Assembly (NCBI RefSeq): GCF_004359985.1
Contig: NZ_SMRO01000001.1
Coordinates: 682,001-746,000, forward strand
DNA: 64,000 bases
DNA from: Paraburkholderia flava
GTDB taxonomy: Bacteria; Pseudomonadota; Gammaproteobacteria; Burkholderiales; Burkholderiaceae
Reading direction: 5' to 3'
The stretch's first letter is position 1, and each line of letters begins with the position of its first letter. This document shows positions 53,384 through 61,162 of the stretch, piece after piece. The translations under genes and the position numbers were made by a program. The notes beneath the pieces were generated by a model. It ran no database searches. It had not been told where the DNA came from and saw nothing but the letters and a program-made list of their open reading frames with translations.

Positions 53384-53577
53384 GGTGAAACTCCTCAAGC
53401 GCGCCGGCCGCTATCGTGCGGTATCGACGAAGGCTGAGGTTCCGCCGTTGCAGTCAAAACGATGCCTGCCGCCTTCGCGGCAAGCATCGTATCACTTCGC
53501 TCATCGTCGATCCGGGGCCGATTGGGCGACCCCACGCGCTGCTGTACTGCTGCCCTGCTCCCCCGTTTTTCTGAAAC

Positions 53578-54726
53578 TCAACCGCACGCGGGCTTCGCCT
53601 TCCTGCACGCATCGGCGAGCGGCGGCGGCGGGTCTTTCTTGAAGACGGTCTTGTACGATTCGAGCACGTTCGACTGCACCACCGGCAGCGACTGCACGCC
53701 GATCCACGCAGGCGGCGTCTGGCCGATCAGCGCCTTCATCATCGCGAGCGCTTCGGCGACGCCCTGGTCGTACGGACGCTGCGAACCGGTCGCCTTCAAC
53801 GGGCCGCCCTTCGCGATTTCGATCGCCGATTCGAGGCCGAGGTCGACCGTCGTCACCGGGATGTTGAGCCCCTGCGCGCGCATCGACGTCAGCGTGTCGA
53901 GCGCGGGTTGGTCCCACACCGCGAACACGCCCTTCACGTCCGGATTGCCGGTCAGAAAGTCACCCGCGATCTGGCCGACCTTCGACGGATCGGTGAACGC
54001 GACCTGCTTGATGTGGATGTCCGGACGGTTCTTCTTCATCCATTCGTTGACGGCCTTCGTCCGCTCCGTCGTGCTGAAGTAGTCGACGCCGAAGTTGACG
54101 AGCCCGATCGTGCCGCCCTGCGGAATGCACGACGCGAGCACCTTCGCGGCGATCTGGCCGTTGCCCTCGCTATCCGCCGACACCATCGCCGCGTACTGAT
54201 CGGGATGATGCAAACCGGTCGGCACGTTATCCATGAACACGAGCTTGATGCCCGCCTGCGAGACCTTCTTGTACGTCGCGGCGGTCGCGGTGCCGTCGAC
54301 GGGGATCGAGATGATGCCGTCGGGATGGCGCTGGATCGTGTTCTCGATATCGGCGATCTGCTTGTCGACCTGATACTCGGCCGACGCCACGCCGATCACC
54401 TGCACGCCGTATTTCTTCAGTGTGTCGCTGATGCCCTGCACCTGCAGTTGCGCCCAGTCGAGGTTCATCGTCTGCATCGCGATGCCGACCTTGAACTTGC
54501 CCGCCTTGACCTTCGCGGCATCGGCGGCACTCAGCTGCACGGTATCGACCGATGCCGCCTTCTCGCCGTTCGGCCCCTGCCCGACGATCGTCTTCGGGCC
54601 GATCGAATCCGCTGTCAAACCCTTCATGCACGTCTGCGCGTACGCGCTGGGCGACAGCACGGCTGCGGCGCTCGCCGTCGCGATGACACTCGCCAGAACC
54701 GCTCTGGAAATACGACGCTGCTTCAT
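53578..54726 (-). CDS. Sugar ABC transporter periplasmic binding protein, RbsB-type
   Basis: A 382-residue secreted protein. Signal peptide with cleavage after AYA near residue 30; the mature N-terminus has an extra 40-odd residues with CMKGLTADSIGPKTIVG before the type-1 periplasmic fold (KFKVGIAMQTMNLDWAQLQV). DGIISIPVDGTA and GVFAVWDQPALDTLTSM are typical ligand-site blocks. The C-terminal Cys pair (ADACRKAKPAC) may form a disulphide. It is the third gene after ATPase and permease, 140 bp downstream. The sugar or polyol is not identifiable. Confidence 0.9.
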   Translation of the reverse strand: MKQRRISRAVLASVIATASAAAVLSPSAYAQTCMKGLTADSIGPKTIVGQGPNGEKAASVDTVQLSAADAAKVKAGKFKVGIAMQTMNLDWAQLQVQGISDTLKKYGVQVIGVASAEYQVDKQIADIENTIQRHPDGIISIPVDGTATAATYKKVSQAGIKLVFMDNVPTGLHHPDQYAAMVSADSEGNGQIAAKVLASCIPQGGTIGLVNFGVDYFSTTERTKAVNEWMKKNRPDIHIKQVAFTDPSKVGQIAGDFLTGNPDVKGVFAVWDQPALDTLTSMRAQGLNIPVTTVDLGLESAIEIAKGGPLKATGSQRPYDQGVAEALAMMKALIGQTPPAWIGVQSLPVVQSNVLESYKTVFKKDPPPPLADACRKAKPACG

Positions 54727-54866
54727 GTCTCTTCTCCGTTGGTCTTGATTTGAGGCTGTCTCCTGCCCGTTTGCTGCTTGCTGTGCAGCGCGTGCGAACG
54801 CGGCTGCGGTATCCCCGGTCGCGCTTTCATTCTTTCGCGCGGACCGTTACTTCTGCTGCGCTTCTT

Positions 54867-55883
54867 CTACTTCTTCGTGAACGCGACGGCCGCGACGATG
54901 ATCGCGCCTTTAATCACCAGTTGCAGCGACGAACTGACGCCGAGCAGCACCAGCCCGTTGTTCAACGTGCCGATGATCAGACTGCCGAGCAGCGTGCCGA
55001 GCACGAAGCCGCGTCCGCCGAACAGACTGCAACCGCCGAGCGTCACCGATGCAATCACGTCGAGTTCCATCCCCTGCACGACGTCGGGCCGTGCTGCATG
55101 CGAGCGCGCGGACAGCACCAGCGCGGCGACGCCTGCGAGCATGCCGGTCAGCACGAACGTCAGCGTCGTCACGCGGCGGATGTTGATGCCCGAATAGAGC
55201 GCGGCGGTGGGGTTGCCGCCGCATGCGTACACGCGTCGGCCGAACACGCTGTAGTGCAGCAGCAGAATGCCGGCGACCACCGTGAGCAAGGTCCAGAGGA
55301 TCGGCACCGGTACGCCGAACACATCGCCTTCGCCGAAGATCGAGATGAACGAATCGTTGGTGATGATCTCGGGCCGCGTCGTCGTGACCATCAATGCGAG
55401 GCCGCGCGCGGCGCTCAGCGTACCGAGCGTGACGAGGAACGACGGGACGTTCAGGCGCGTCGTCGCGACGCCGTTGATCAGCCCGACGATCGCGCCGGTG
55501 CCGATGCCCGCGATCGCGCCGACGATCCAGCTATCGCTGACGTGCGTCATCGCGAGCGCCGCCGACATGCCCGACAGCGCGAGCACCGAGCCGACCGACA
55601 GATCAATCTGCCGGCCGATGATCACGAACGTCATGCCGACCGCGACGATCGATACGAGCGCGGTCTGCCGGCCGATGTTGAGGAAGTTGTCGATCGACAG
55701 AAACCACGGCGACGCGAAGCTGAACACGACCAGCAGGATCGCAAACGCAACGTACAGCGCGTACGGACGGTCGCCTTGCAGCAGCAGTCGCGCGAGCTTT
55801 CTTGCGCGGCTTTGCTGCTCGGGTGTTGCCTGAGACGGCGGAGTCTCGCGATCGGTCGCGAGCGTGGGGACGGAGTCGTTCAT
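54867..55883 (-). CDS. Sugar ABC transporter permease, RbsC-type
   Basis: A 338-residue inner-membrane protein of the BPD_transp_2 family with eight to ten helices. FVIIGRQIDLSVGSVLALSG near residue 85 is the family signature, and GGNPTAALYSGINIRRV and GGRGFVLGTLLGSLIIGTL are also typical. Start at 55883 overlaps the ATPase stop by 4 bp. It forms the homodimeric channel of the ribose-type importer. Confidence 0.93.
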   Translation of the reverse strand: MNDSVPTLATDRETPPSQATPEQQSRARKLARLLLQGDRPYALYVAFAILLVVFSFASPWFLSIDNFLNIGRQTALVSIVAVGMTFVIIGRQIDLSVGSVLALSGMSAALAMTHVSDSWIVGAIAGIGTGAIVGLINGVATTRLNVPSFLVTLGTLSAARGLALMVTTTRPEIITNDSFISIFGEGDVFGVPVPILWTLLTVVAGILLLHYSVFGRRVYACGGNPTAALYSGINIRRVTTLTFVLTGMLAGVAALVLSARSHAARPDVVQGMELDVIASVTLGGCSLFGGRGFVLGTLLGSLIIGTLNNGLVLLGVSSSLQLVIKGAIIVAAVAFTKK

Positions 55884-57469
55884 GATGCGTACTCGTTCGG
55901 GGAGCGCGAAAGCTGGATCAGGTGATGAAGGTCTTCGGCATTGCCGAGCGTCGCGCGCTCTACGGTGCTGACGATGCGCCCGTCGACGACGATCGAGATG
56001 CGGTCGCACAGCCGCAGCAGTTCGTCGAGATCCGACGACACGACGAGCACGCCCGTGCCCTCGCGCGCGGCCTCGTGCACGACGCCGTAGATTTCCTCGC
56101 GCGCGCCGACGTCGACGCCGACCGTGGGTTCATCGAGCAGCAGCACCTTCGGCCGCGGATGATTCCACTTCGCGAACACGACCTTCTGCTGGTTACCGCC
56201 GGACAGAAACTTCACGTCGGTCGACGTGCCCGGTGCCTTCACCGACAGCATCTTCATCGCGCGCTGCGCTTCGCCGGTCGCCGCATGGCGACGCAGCCAA
56301 CCCCAACGCGAAAAATGCCTTAGCCGGGGCAGCGTGAGATTGCGTTCGATCGAATGATCGAGCACGAGGCCCTGCACGTGACGATCTTCCGGCACGAGCG
56401 CGACGCCGCGACGGATCGCGCCGGCGGGCGTCAGGCCCGCGAGCGGTTCGCCGTCGAGCACGATGTCGCCGCTATCGACGGAGCGCAACCCGAAGATGGT
56501 CTGCAGGATTTCGGTGCGGCCGCTGCCGATCAGGCCCGCGAGGCCGTGCACTTCGCCGCGTCGCAACGTGAGGTCGACCGCGTGCAGACGGTCGTTGCCG
56601 ACGTTCGACAGCGAGAGCACGGATGCGTCTTTCTCTTTCTCGTCGTTCGCATTCGAAGTAGTCGTGGACGCGACGCTCTGCGACTCACGCGCATGCAACG
56701 CCGCATGACCCGAGCCGACGATCGCCGCGACCAGTTGCTTCATGTCGGTCTGCGCGGTCGCGAACGTGCCCGCGTTCGCGCCGTCGCGAAACACGGTCAC
56801 GCGCTGCGAGATGCGGAACACTTCGTTCAGCCGATGCGTGACGTAGATCACACCGACGCCGCGATCCGTCACCGCGCGGATTGCGTCGAACAGGATCTGC
56901 TCTTCGCCGCCGGTCAGCGCAGAGGTCGGTTCGTCGAGGATCAGCACGCGCACGTCGCCCATCAACGCCTTGCAGATCTCGGTCATCTGCCGGTATGCGA
57001 ACGGCAGCGAATCGACCGATGCACGTGGATCGAGCGGAATGCCATGTGCTTTCAGGAATGCGCCGACCTCGGCGAGCAGTGCGCGCTTTTTGACGAAGCC
57101 GAGTTTCGTGCGCGGTTCGCGGCCGAGCATCAGGTTCGCCGCAACCGACAGCGATTCGACCAGGCTCAGATCCTGATAGACCACCGCAACGCCGGCTTCG
57201 CGCGAACGCGCAGGGGAATCGAACGCGACTTTCTGGCCGGCGATCTCGATCGCGCCGTCGTCGTAACTGTGAACGCCGCTGAGAATCTTGATCAGCGTGG
57301 ACTTTCCGGCGCCGTTTTCGCCCAGCAACGCATGGACCTCGCCGGGCAGCACTTCGAGGTCGACGCCGCGCAGCGCCTGCACGCCGCCGAACCGCTTGGT
57401 GACGCCGGCAACACGGACCAATGGCATCCGGGGCGATGAACTTGCCGCGGATGAAACCGGCTCACTCAT
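55880..57469 (-). CDS. Sugar ABC transporter ATPase, RbsA-type (two ABC domains)
   Basis: A 529-residue ATPase with tandem ABC domains. The first has Walker A LLGENGAGKSTLIKIL, Walker B VLILDEPTSAL; the second starts near residue 275 with the degenerate Walker A LIGSGRTEILQTIFG and has signature LSGGNQQKVVFAKW and VLLLDEPTVGVDVGAREEIY. A His/Ser-rich insert lies between the domains. AAGGAG precedes ATG 57469. First gene of the operon; a promoter candidate lies at 57537-57565. Confidence 0.93.
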   Translation of the reverse strand: MSEPVSSAASSSPRMPLVRVAGVTKRFGGVQALRGVDLEVLPGEVHALLGENGAGKSTLIKILSGVHSYDDGAIEIAGQKVAFDSPARSREAGVAVVYQDLSLVESLSVAANLMLGREPRTKLGFVKKRALLAEVGAFLKAHGIPLDPRASVDSLPFAYRQMTEICKALMGDVRVLILDEPTSALTGGEEQILFDAIRAVTDRGVGVIYVTHRLNEVFRISQRVTVFRDGANAGTFATAQTDMKQLVAAIVGSGHAALHARESQSVASTTTSNANDEKEKDASVLSLSNVGNDRLHAVDLTLRRGEVHGLAGLIGSGRTEILQTIFGLRSVDSGDIVLDGEPLAGLTPAGAIRRGVALVPEDRHVQGLVLDHSIERNLTLPRLRHFSRWGWLRRHAATGEAQRAMKMLSVKAPGTSTDVKFLSGGNQQKVVFAKWNHPRPKVLLLDEPTVGVDVGAREEIYGVVHEAAREGTGVLVVSSDLDELLRLCDRISIVVDGRIVSTVERATLGNAEDLHHLIQLSRSPNEYAS

Positions 57470-57536
57470 CTGGACTGTCTCCTTCGTCGGCGAGACGAAA
57501 TTTTTGTGCCGCGAGCGGGCCGCGACTATGTTTGTG

Positions 57537-57565
57537 ATCTTGTCATCATCGAAATGATGAGTCAA
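57537..57565 (-). promoter_or_regulatory. Promoter of the sugar ABC operon with operator in the spacer
   Basis: On the minus strand TTGACT (57565-57560) and CAAGAT (57542-57537) are 17 bp apart. The spacer is filled by an inverted repeat: TCATCAT (57543-57549), CGAA, ATGATGA (57554-57560). A repressor bound there would block RNA polymerase. The -10 is weak, so activation or a different -10 is possible. A TGTTAACA palindrome lies farther upstream near 57646. Confidence 0.5.
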
Positions 57566-57685
57566 TAACATTTACCGGTGGATTAATGCGGGTTAACGGC
57601 ATGCGCACGCGCTCCAGGCTTGGCTGGATGCACGTTATGTGACGATGTTAACAACAATGTGAAATGACCTGGTGGTGCTGTCCGG

Positions 57686-58207
57686 TCAATGCGGCTCGGC
57701 CAGCCAGCCGGCGATGCGCGCGGCGCTCTGCGCGGGCAGCAGCCCGGCGGTATCGACGATCAGATCGCTGAACGCACGCGCGTGATAGCCCTCGGCGTAC
57801 ATCTCGTCGATGCGCTGTCGTTCCCATTCCGTCAGCACGCGGCCGCCGCGTTCGGCACGCGCGACGTCGAGCGGCGGGGCTAGTGTGACGGCGACGAGGC
57901 GTGCTGTGCGCCGTTCGCACGCGGCGCGCAGTACTGCGAAGTCAGAATCCCTTAGCGGCCATGCGACGATCAGATACCGGCTCGCGACCGTTTCGATCCA
58001 GCGGCGGATGCGCTCGAGCGCGAACGTCCATTGCTCCGCGAGCGGTAGATCTTCGTGGGCGTCGTCATCGTCGCTATCGTCGCCGTCGATGAAACGCGCG
58101 TCCGGCAGCAAATGCGCGAGCGCCGCGCCGACCGTCGATTTGCCGCTATTGATCGGACCGTTGATCGCGATCACGGTCAGCGGGGTTGAAGAGGAATCGT
58201 GCGTCAT
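57686..58207 (-). CDS. P-loop kinase/ATP-binding protein, shikimate-kinase-like
   Basis: A 173-residue small P-loop protein. Walker A INGPINSGKST at residues 14-24, then an acidic run (DGDDSDDDDAHED) near 41-53 that is unusual. VAWPLRDSDFAVLRAACE and LDVARAERGG follow. General fold is that of small-molecule kinases, but the substrate site is not recognisable. It is separated from the ABC operon by a 216-bp promoter region, so no functional link is implied. Confidence 0.78.
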   Translation of the reverse strand: MTHDSSSTPLTVIAINGPINSGKSTVGAALAHLLPDARFIDGDDSDDDDAHEDLPLAEQWTFALERIRRWIETVASRYLIVAWPLRDSDFAVLRAACERRTARLVAVTLAPPLDVARAERGGRVLTEWERQRIDEMYAEGYHARAFSDLIVDTAGLLPAQSAARIAGWLAEPH

Positions 58208-58293
58208 ACGGGTTTCTCGTTGCGAGTGCGTGACTGATCGCGATTGTCACCCAGGTGCAGCGTGTGTGCGGCAGCCGATTTCACAACCCGATT

Positions 58294-59121
58294 TCACAAC
58301 CCAATACACACCGCCCCCAACGCAATCACCACACACGACGACAACCGCCGCACCGACATCTCTTCATTGAGAAACAGCCGCCCGATCAGCACCGCGAACA
58401 CGACACTGGTTTCACGCAACGCGGACACCGATCCCATCGCGCCGAACTGCATGGCCCAGATCACGATGCCGTACGCGGCGAGCGACACCACGCCGCCCGC
58501 GATCGACGTGCCGATATCGGCACGCGGCGCACGCAGCGCGCGATGGCCGCGCATCGCGACGAACACCAGCGGCATCAACCAGTAGAACGTGAACATCCAC
58601 GCGGTGTAGGACAGCGCGTCGCCCGAGTGCCGCACACCGACGCCGTCGATCACCGTGTAGATCGCGATCGTCGCGCCGGTCAGCAACGCGGCCGCGAGCG
58701 TCGCGCGTGAGGGTCGTTTGCGTTGCAGCGCAAGCCCGACGATTCCGCCCGACACCAGCACGATGCCGACCGCCTGCGCGAGGCCGGGCTGCTCGTTCGC
58801 GAACAGCATCGCGCCGAGTGCAACGAGCATCGGCGACGAACCGCGCGCGATCGGATAGGCATCGCCGAGATCGCCATGCCGGTACGCACGGACGAGGCTC
58901 AGGTTGTACACGCCGTGAATCAGTCCCGACGCGACGATGTACGGCCACGACGCAGCGGCCGGCAACGGCACGCACGCGACCACGACCGTCGCGATGCAGG
59001 CCATGCCGATGCTCATCCAGGTCATCGACAGAAAGCGGTCGCGATTGCCGTGCAGCAGCGCATTCCATGTCGCGTGCAGCAACGCGGCCAGCAGCACGAA
59101 GCCGCCGATATAACTGATCAT
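58294..59121 (-). CDS. EamA/DMT-family transporter
   Basis: A 275-residue protein with about ten short membrane helices in two EamA repeats (first near 3-140, second 150-275). It begins MISYIGGFVLLAALLHATWN and contains ARGSSPMLVALGAMLF and RETSVVFAVLIGRLFLNEEM, both typical. Members export amino acids and other metabolites. It is divergent from an arginase-family gene, sharing a palindromic promoter region. Confidence 0.9.
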   Translation of the reverse strand: MISYIGGFVLLAALLHATWNALLHGNRDRFLSMTWMSIGMACIATVVVACVPLPAAASWPYIVASGLIHGVYNLSLVRAYRHGDLGDAYPIARGSSPMLVALGAMLFANEQPGLAQAVGIVLVSGGIVGLALQRKRPSRATLAAALLTGATIAIYTVIDGVGVRHSGDALSYTAWMFTFYWLMPLVFVAMRGHRALRAPRADIGTSIAGGVVSLAAYGIVIWAMQFGAMGSVSALRETSVVFAVLIGRLFLNEEMSVRRLSSCVVIALGAVCIGL

Positions 59122-59162
59122 GGTCGTCCAGAGAATGGCGTCGATGGAATCGTATTTTAAAC

Positions 59163-59178
59163 GTATAGACGTCTATAT
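59163..59178. promoter_or_regulatory. Near-perfect 16-bp palindrome, candidate operator of transporter and arginase genes
   Basis: GTATAGAC-GTCTATAT: one mismatch from a perfect 16-mer, with a perfect core of TATAGACGTCTATA. GTATAC follows at 59180-59185. The half-site resembles the GTATAGAC type seen for HutC/GntR regulators, but no such regulator gene is in the window. Confidence 0.5.
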
Positions 59179-59285
59179 GTATACGAAGACCGATGCATTG
59201 CAAGGGCTTGTGCGGCGATGCGATACTGGCCGGCCGTCGTGTCGTGCCACTGCTAGCCGACGGCCATTAAAAAAGGAGCCCTCGC

Positions 59286-60161
59286 ATGAACACCGCAAGC
59301 CCTGCCCTGACGATCTTCGCCGGCCGCACCGCTGACCGGAACGCGCGCGGCATGGCCGGCGCGGCGAAAGTCGGTGCCGCGCTTGCCCGACGACTCGGGC
59401 TCGAACCCGTCCGTATCGGTGAGCCCGACGCGCCGTTCGACGGCGACTGGCGGGCGCAACTCGCGGCGGCGCTGCCGTCGCTCAGGCAACTGTCCGCGCG
59501 CTACGAGCAACTGCTGCGCGCCGAACCGCGGCAGCCGCTGCTGACTGTGATGGGTCGCTGCGCAAGTGCGCTCGCGACGTTGCCGGTCGTCGCGCGTCAT
59601 CACCCGGACGCGGCGATCGTCTGGTTCGACGCACACGGCGACTGCAACACGCCCGCGACGACGACGTCCGGCTACCTCGGCGGCCTGGTCCTGACCGGCG
59701 CGGCGGGACGCTGGAGCACAGGCCACGTCGATGCGACCGGCCTCGGTGCGGACCTCGATCTCGCGAACGTGATCCTCGTCGGTGCGCGCGATCTCGATCC
59801 GCCCGAACGCGCGCTGATCGACTCGGGTGCGCTCACGCTGGTGCCGGCCGGGGAGCGCCTGGCCGAACGACTGCGCACGGCGATCGCGGGTCGCGAGGTG
59901 TATGTGCATCTCGATTGCGACGTGCTCAATCCGGGCGTTGTGCCGACCGAGTACGCGGTCGAGGACGGGCTGTCGCTCGACGATCTGTTCGCGTGCACGC
60001 AGGTGCTCGCGGACAGCGGCGCGATCGGTATCGAGATCGCCGAATTCGAAGACGGCTGGAGCGGCGCGCAAGCCGCGCTGAAAGGCGCCGATGCGCCGTG
60101 CACACCGGACGCGCTGCTCGACGCGCTCGCTCCGCTTATCGGCTCGGTGCAGCGGCAATAA
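59286..60161 (+). CDS. Arginase/agmatinase/formimidoylglutamase family protein lacking one metal ligand
   Basis: A 291-residue ureohydrolase-fold protein. The metal blocks WFDAHGD (Asp 115, His 117, Asp 119) and HLDCDVLNPG (Asp 210, Asp 212) are intact. The first conserved ligand block, usually GG-x-H, reads MGRCASAL with Cys 92 in place of His, so the A-site may be altered. IEIAEFEDGWSG holds the late Glu. AAAGGAG lies before ATG 59286. Substrate is unclear; the usual arginase name should be used with caution. Confidence 0.82.
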   Translation: MNTASPALTIFAGRTADRNARGMAGAAKVGAALARRLGLEPVRIGEPDAPFDGDWRAQLAAALPSLRQLSARYEQLLRAEPRQPLLTVMGRCASALATLPVVARHHPDAAIVWFDAHGDCNTPATTTSGYLGGLVLTGAAGRWSTGHVDATGLGADLDLANVILVGARDLDPPERALIDSGALTLVPAGERLAERLRTAIAGREVYVHLDCDVLNPGVVPTEYAVEDGLSLDDLFACTQVLADSGAIGIEIAEFEDGWSGAQAALKGADAPCTPDALLDALAPLIGSVQRQ

Positions 60162-60267
60162 CGCACGCGGATTACACGAAGAAGGCAGCAGAGGAATTGC
60201 GCCGCTGTCACGGTTGCGCAACGAAGCGCCGTTAAGGTCTGGCATCCCCACCCACAACCGGGATGCC

Positions 60268-61116
60268 ATGACCACCCCGTTGCAGGATAGAACCTCGGTC
60301 GCCGGCGCGGCATCGAAGGTGCTCGCCGCCAGCATCGTGCTGAATCTGCTGTTGATGGTCCTGCAAGCGTCGGCCGGGCTTTACGCCCACTCGTCCGGCA
60401 TGCTCGCGGACGCATTGCATTCATTCGTCGACCTGGTCGCCGACGCGCTCGTCCTGCTTGCCTGTCTGCTCGATGCGCGTGCGCTCGCCGCCGATCCGAC
60501 GCGTCGTCACCCCCGCTATGAACCGCTCGCGCTGCTCGCGCTCGGGCTGCTGCTCGGCGCGACCGGCATCGAGATGACGTGGCAGGCCGTCGTGCGGCTC
60601 GGCACGAACGCCGGCGGCAGCTTCGACATGGCGACGCTCGGCGTCGCCGCCTTCACGCTTGCGAGCAAGGAAGTGCTGTTCCGCTGGATGTCGCGCGAAG
60701 CGAAGCGCACACGCTCCACGTTGCTGCTCGCGAACGCATGGCACGTGCGCGCCGACGCGATCTCGTCGCTGCTCGTGACGCTCGCGATCTGCGGCAGCTT
60801 CGCCGGCCTCACGCGACTCGACGACGTCGCCGCCGCATTGATCGGGCTGATGATCGCGAAGACCGGCTGGGGCTTTGGACAACGCGGCCTGAACGGCATC
60901 CGCGCGACGCGTGTCGTGCAGGCGACGTCTGTTGCATCGGTATCAACAGCCGCGCCGGAACGCGCGATGCCCCTGCCGATCCAGATCGTGCGTCATGCGC
61001 CCGACGTTGCGGCGCTGTACGCGGTACCGCGTCGGGACACAGCGTCCATGTCTGTATCGCGCAGCATGCCTGCCGATCGCGAAGCAGCGGCGCTCGATAC
61101 TCGCAGCGCCGCCTGA
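60268..61116 (+). CDS. Cation diffusion facilitator (CDF)-type transporter
   Basis: A 282-residue inner-membrane protein with about six helices. Helix 2 has the ligand pattern SSGMLADALHSFVDLVADAL (Asp and His) and helix 5 has NAWHVRADAISSLLVTLA (His-x3-Asp), as in Zn/Fe/Mn-transporting CDFs. The cytoplasmic C-terminal domain usually present is short and degenerate here (RAMPLPIQIVRHAPDVAALY and a Ser/Arg-rich tail). The frame is open upstream to 60091, but ATG 60268 gives the normal membrane start. It lies 106 bp after the arginase-like gene. Confidence 0.85.
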   Translation: MTTPLQDRTSVAGAASKVLAASIVLNLLLMVLQASAGLYAHSSGMLADALHSFVDLVADALVLLACLLDARALAADPTRRHPRYEPLALLALGLLLGATGIEMTWQAVVRLGTNAGGSFDMATLGVAAFTLASKEVLFRWMSREAKRTRSTLLLANAWHVRADAISSLLVTLAICGSFAGLTRLDDVAAALIGLMIAKTGWGFGQRGLNGIRATRVVQATSVASVSTAAPERAMPLPIQIVRHAPDVAALYAVPRRDTASMSVSRSMPADREAAALDTRSAA

Positions 61117-61162
61117 CCCGTTCACTTACTTCACCTGCAAGTCCAACGCAGCCGCATCGCGA

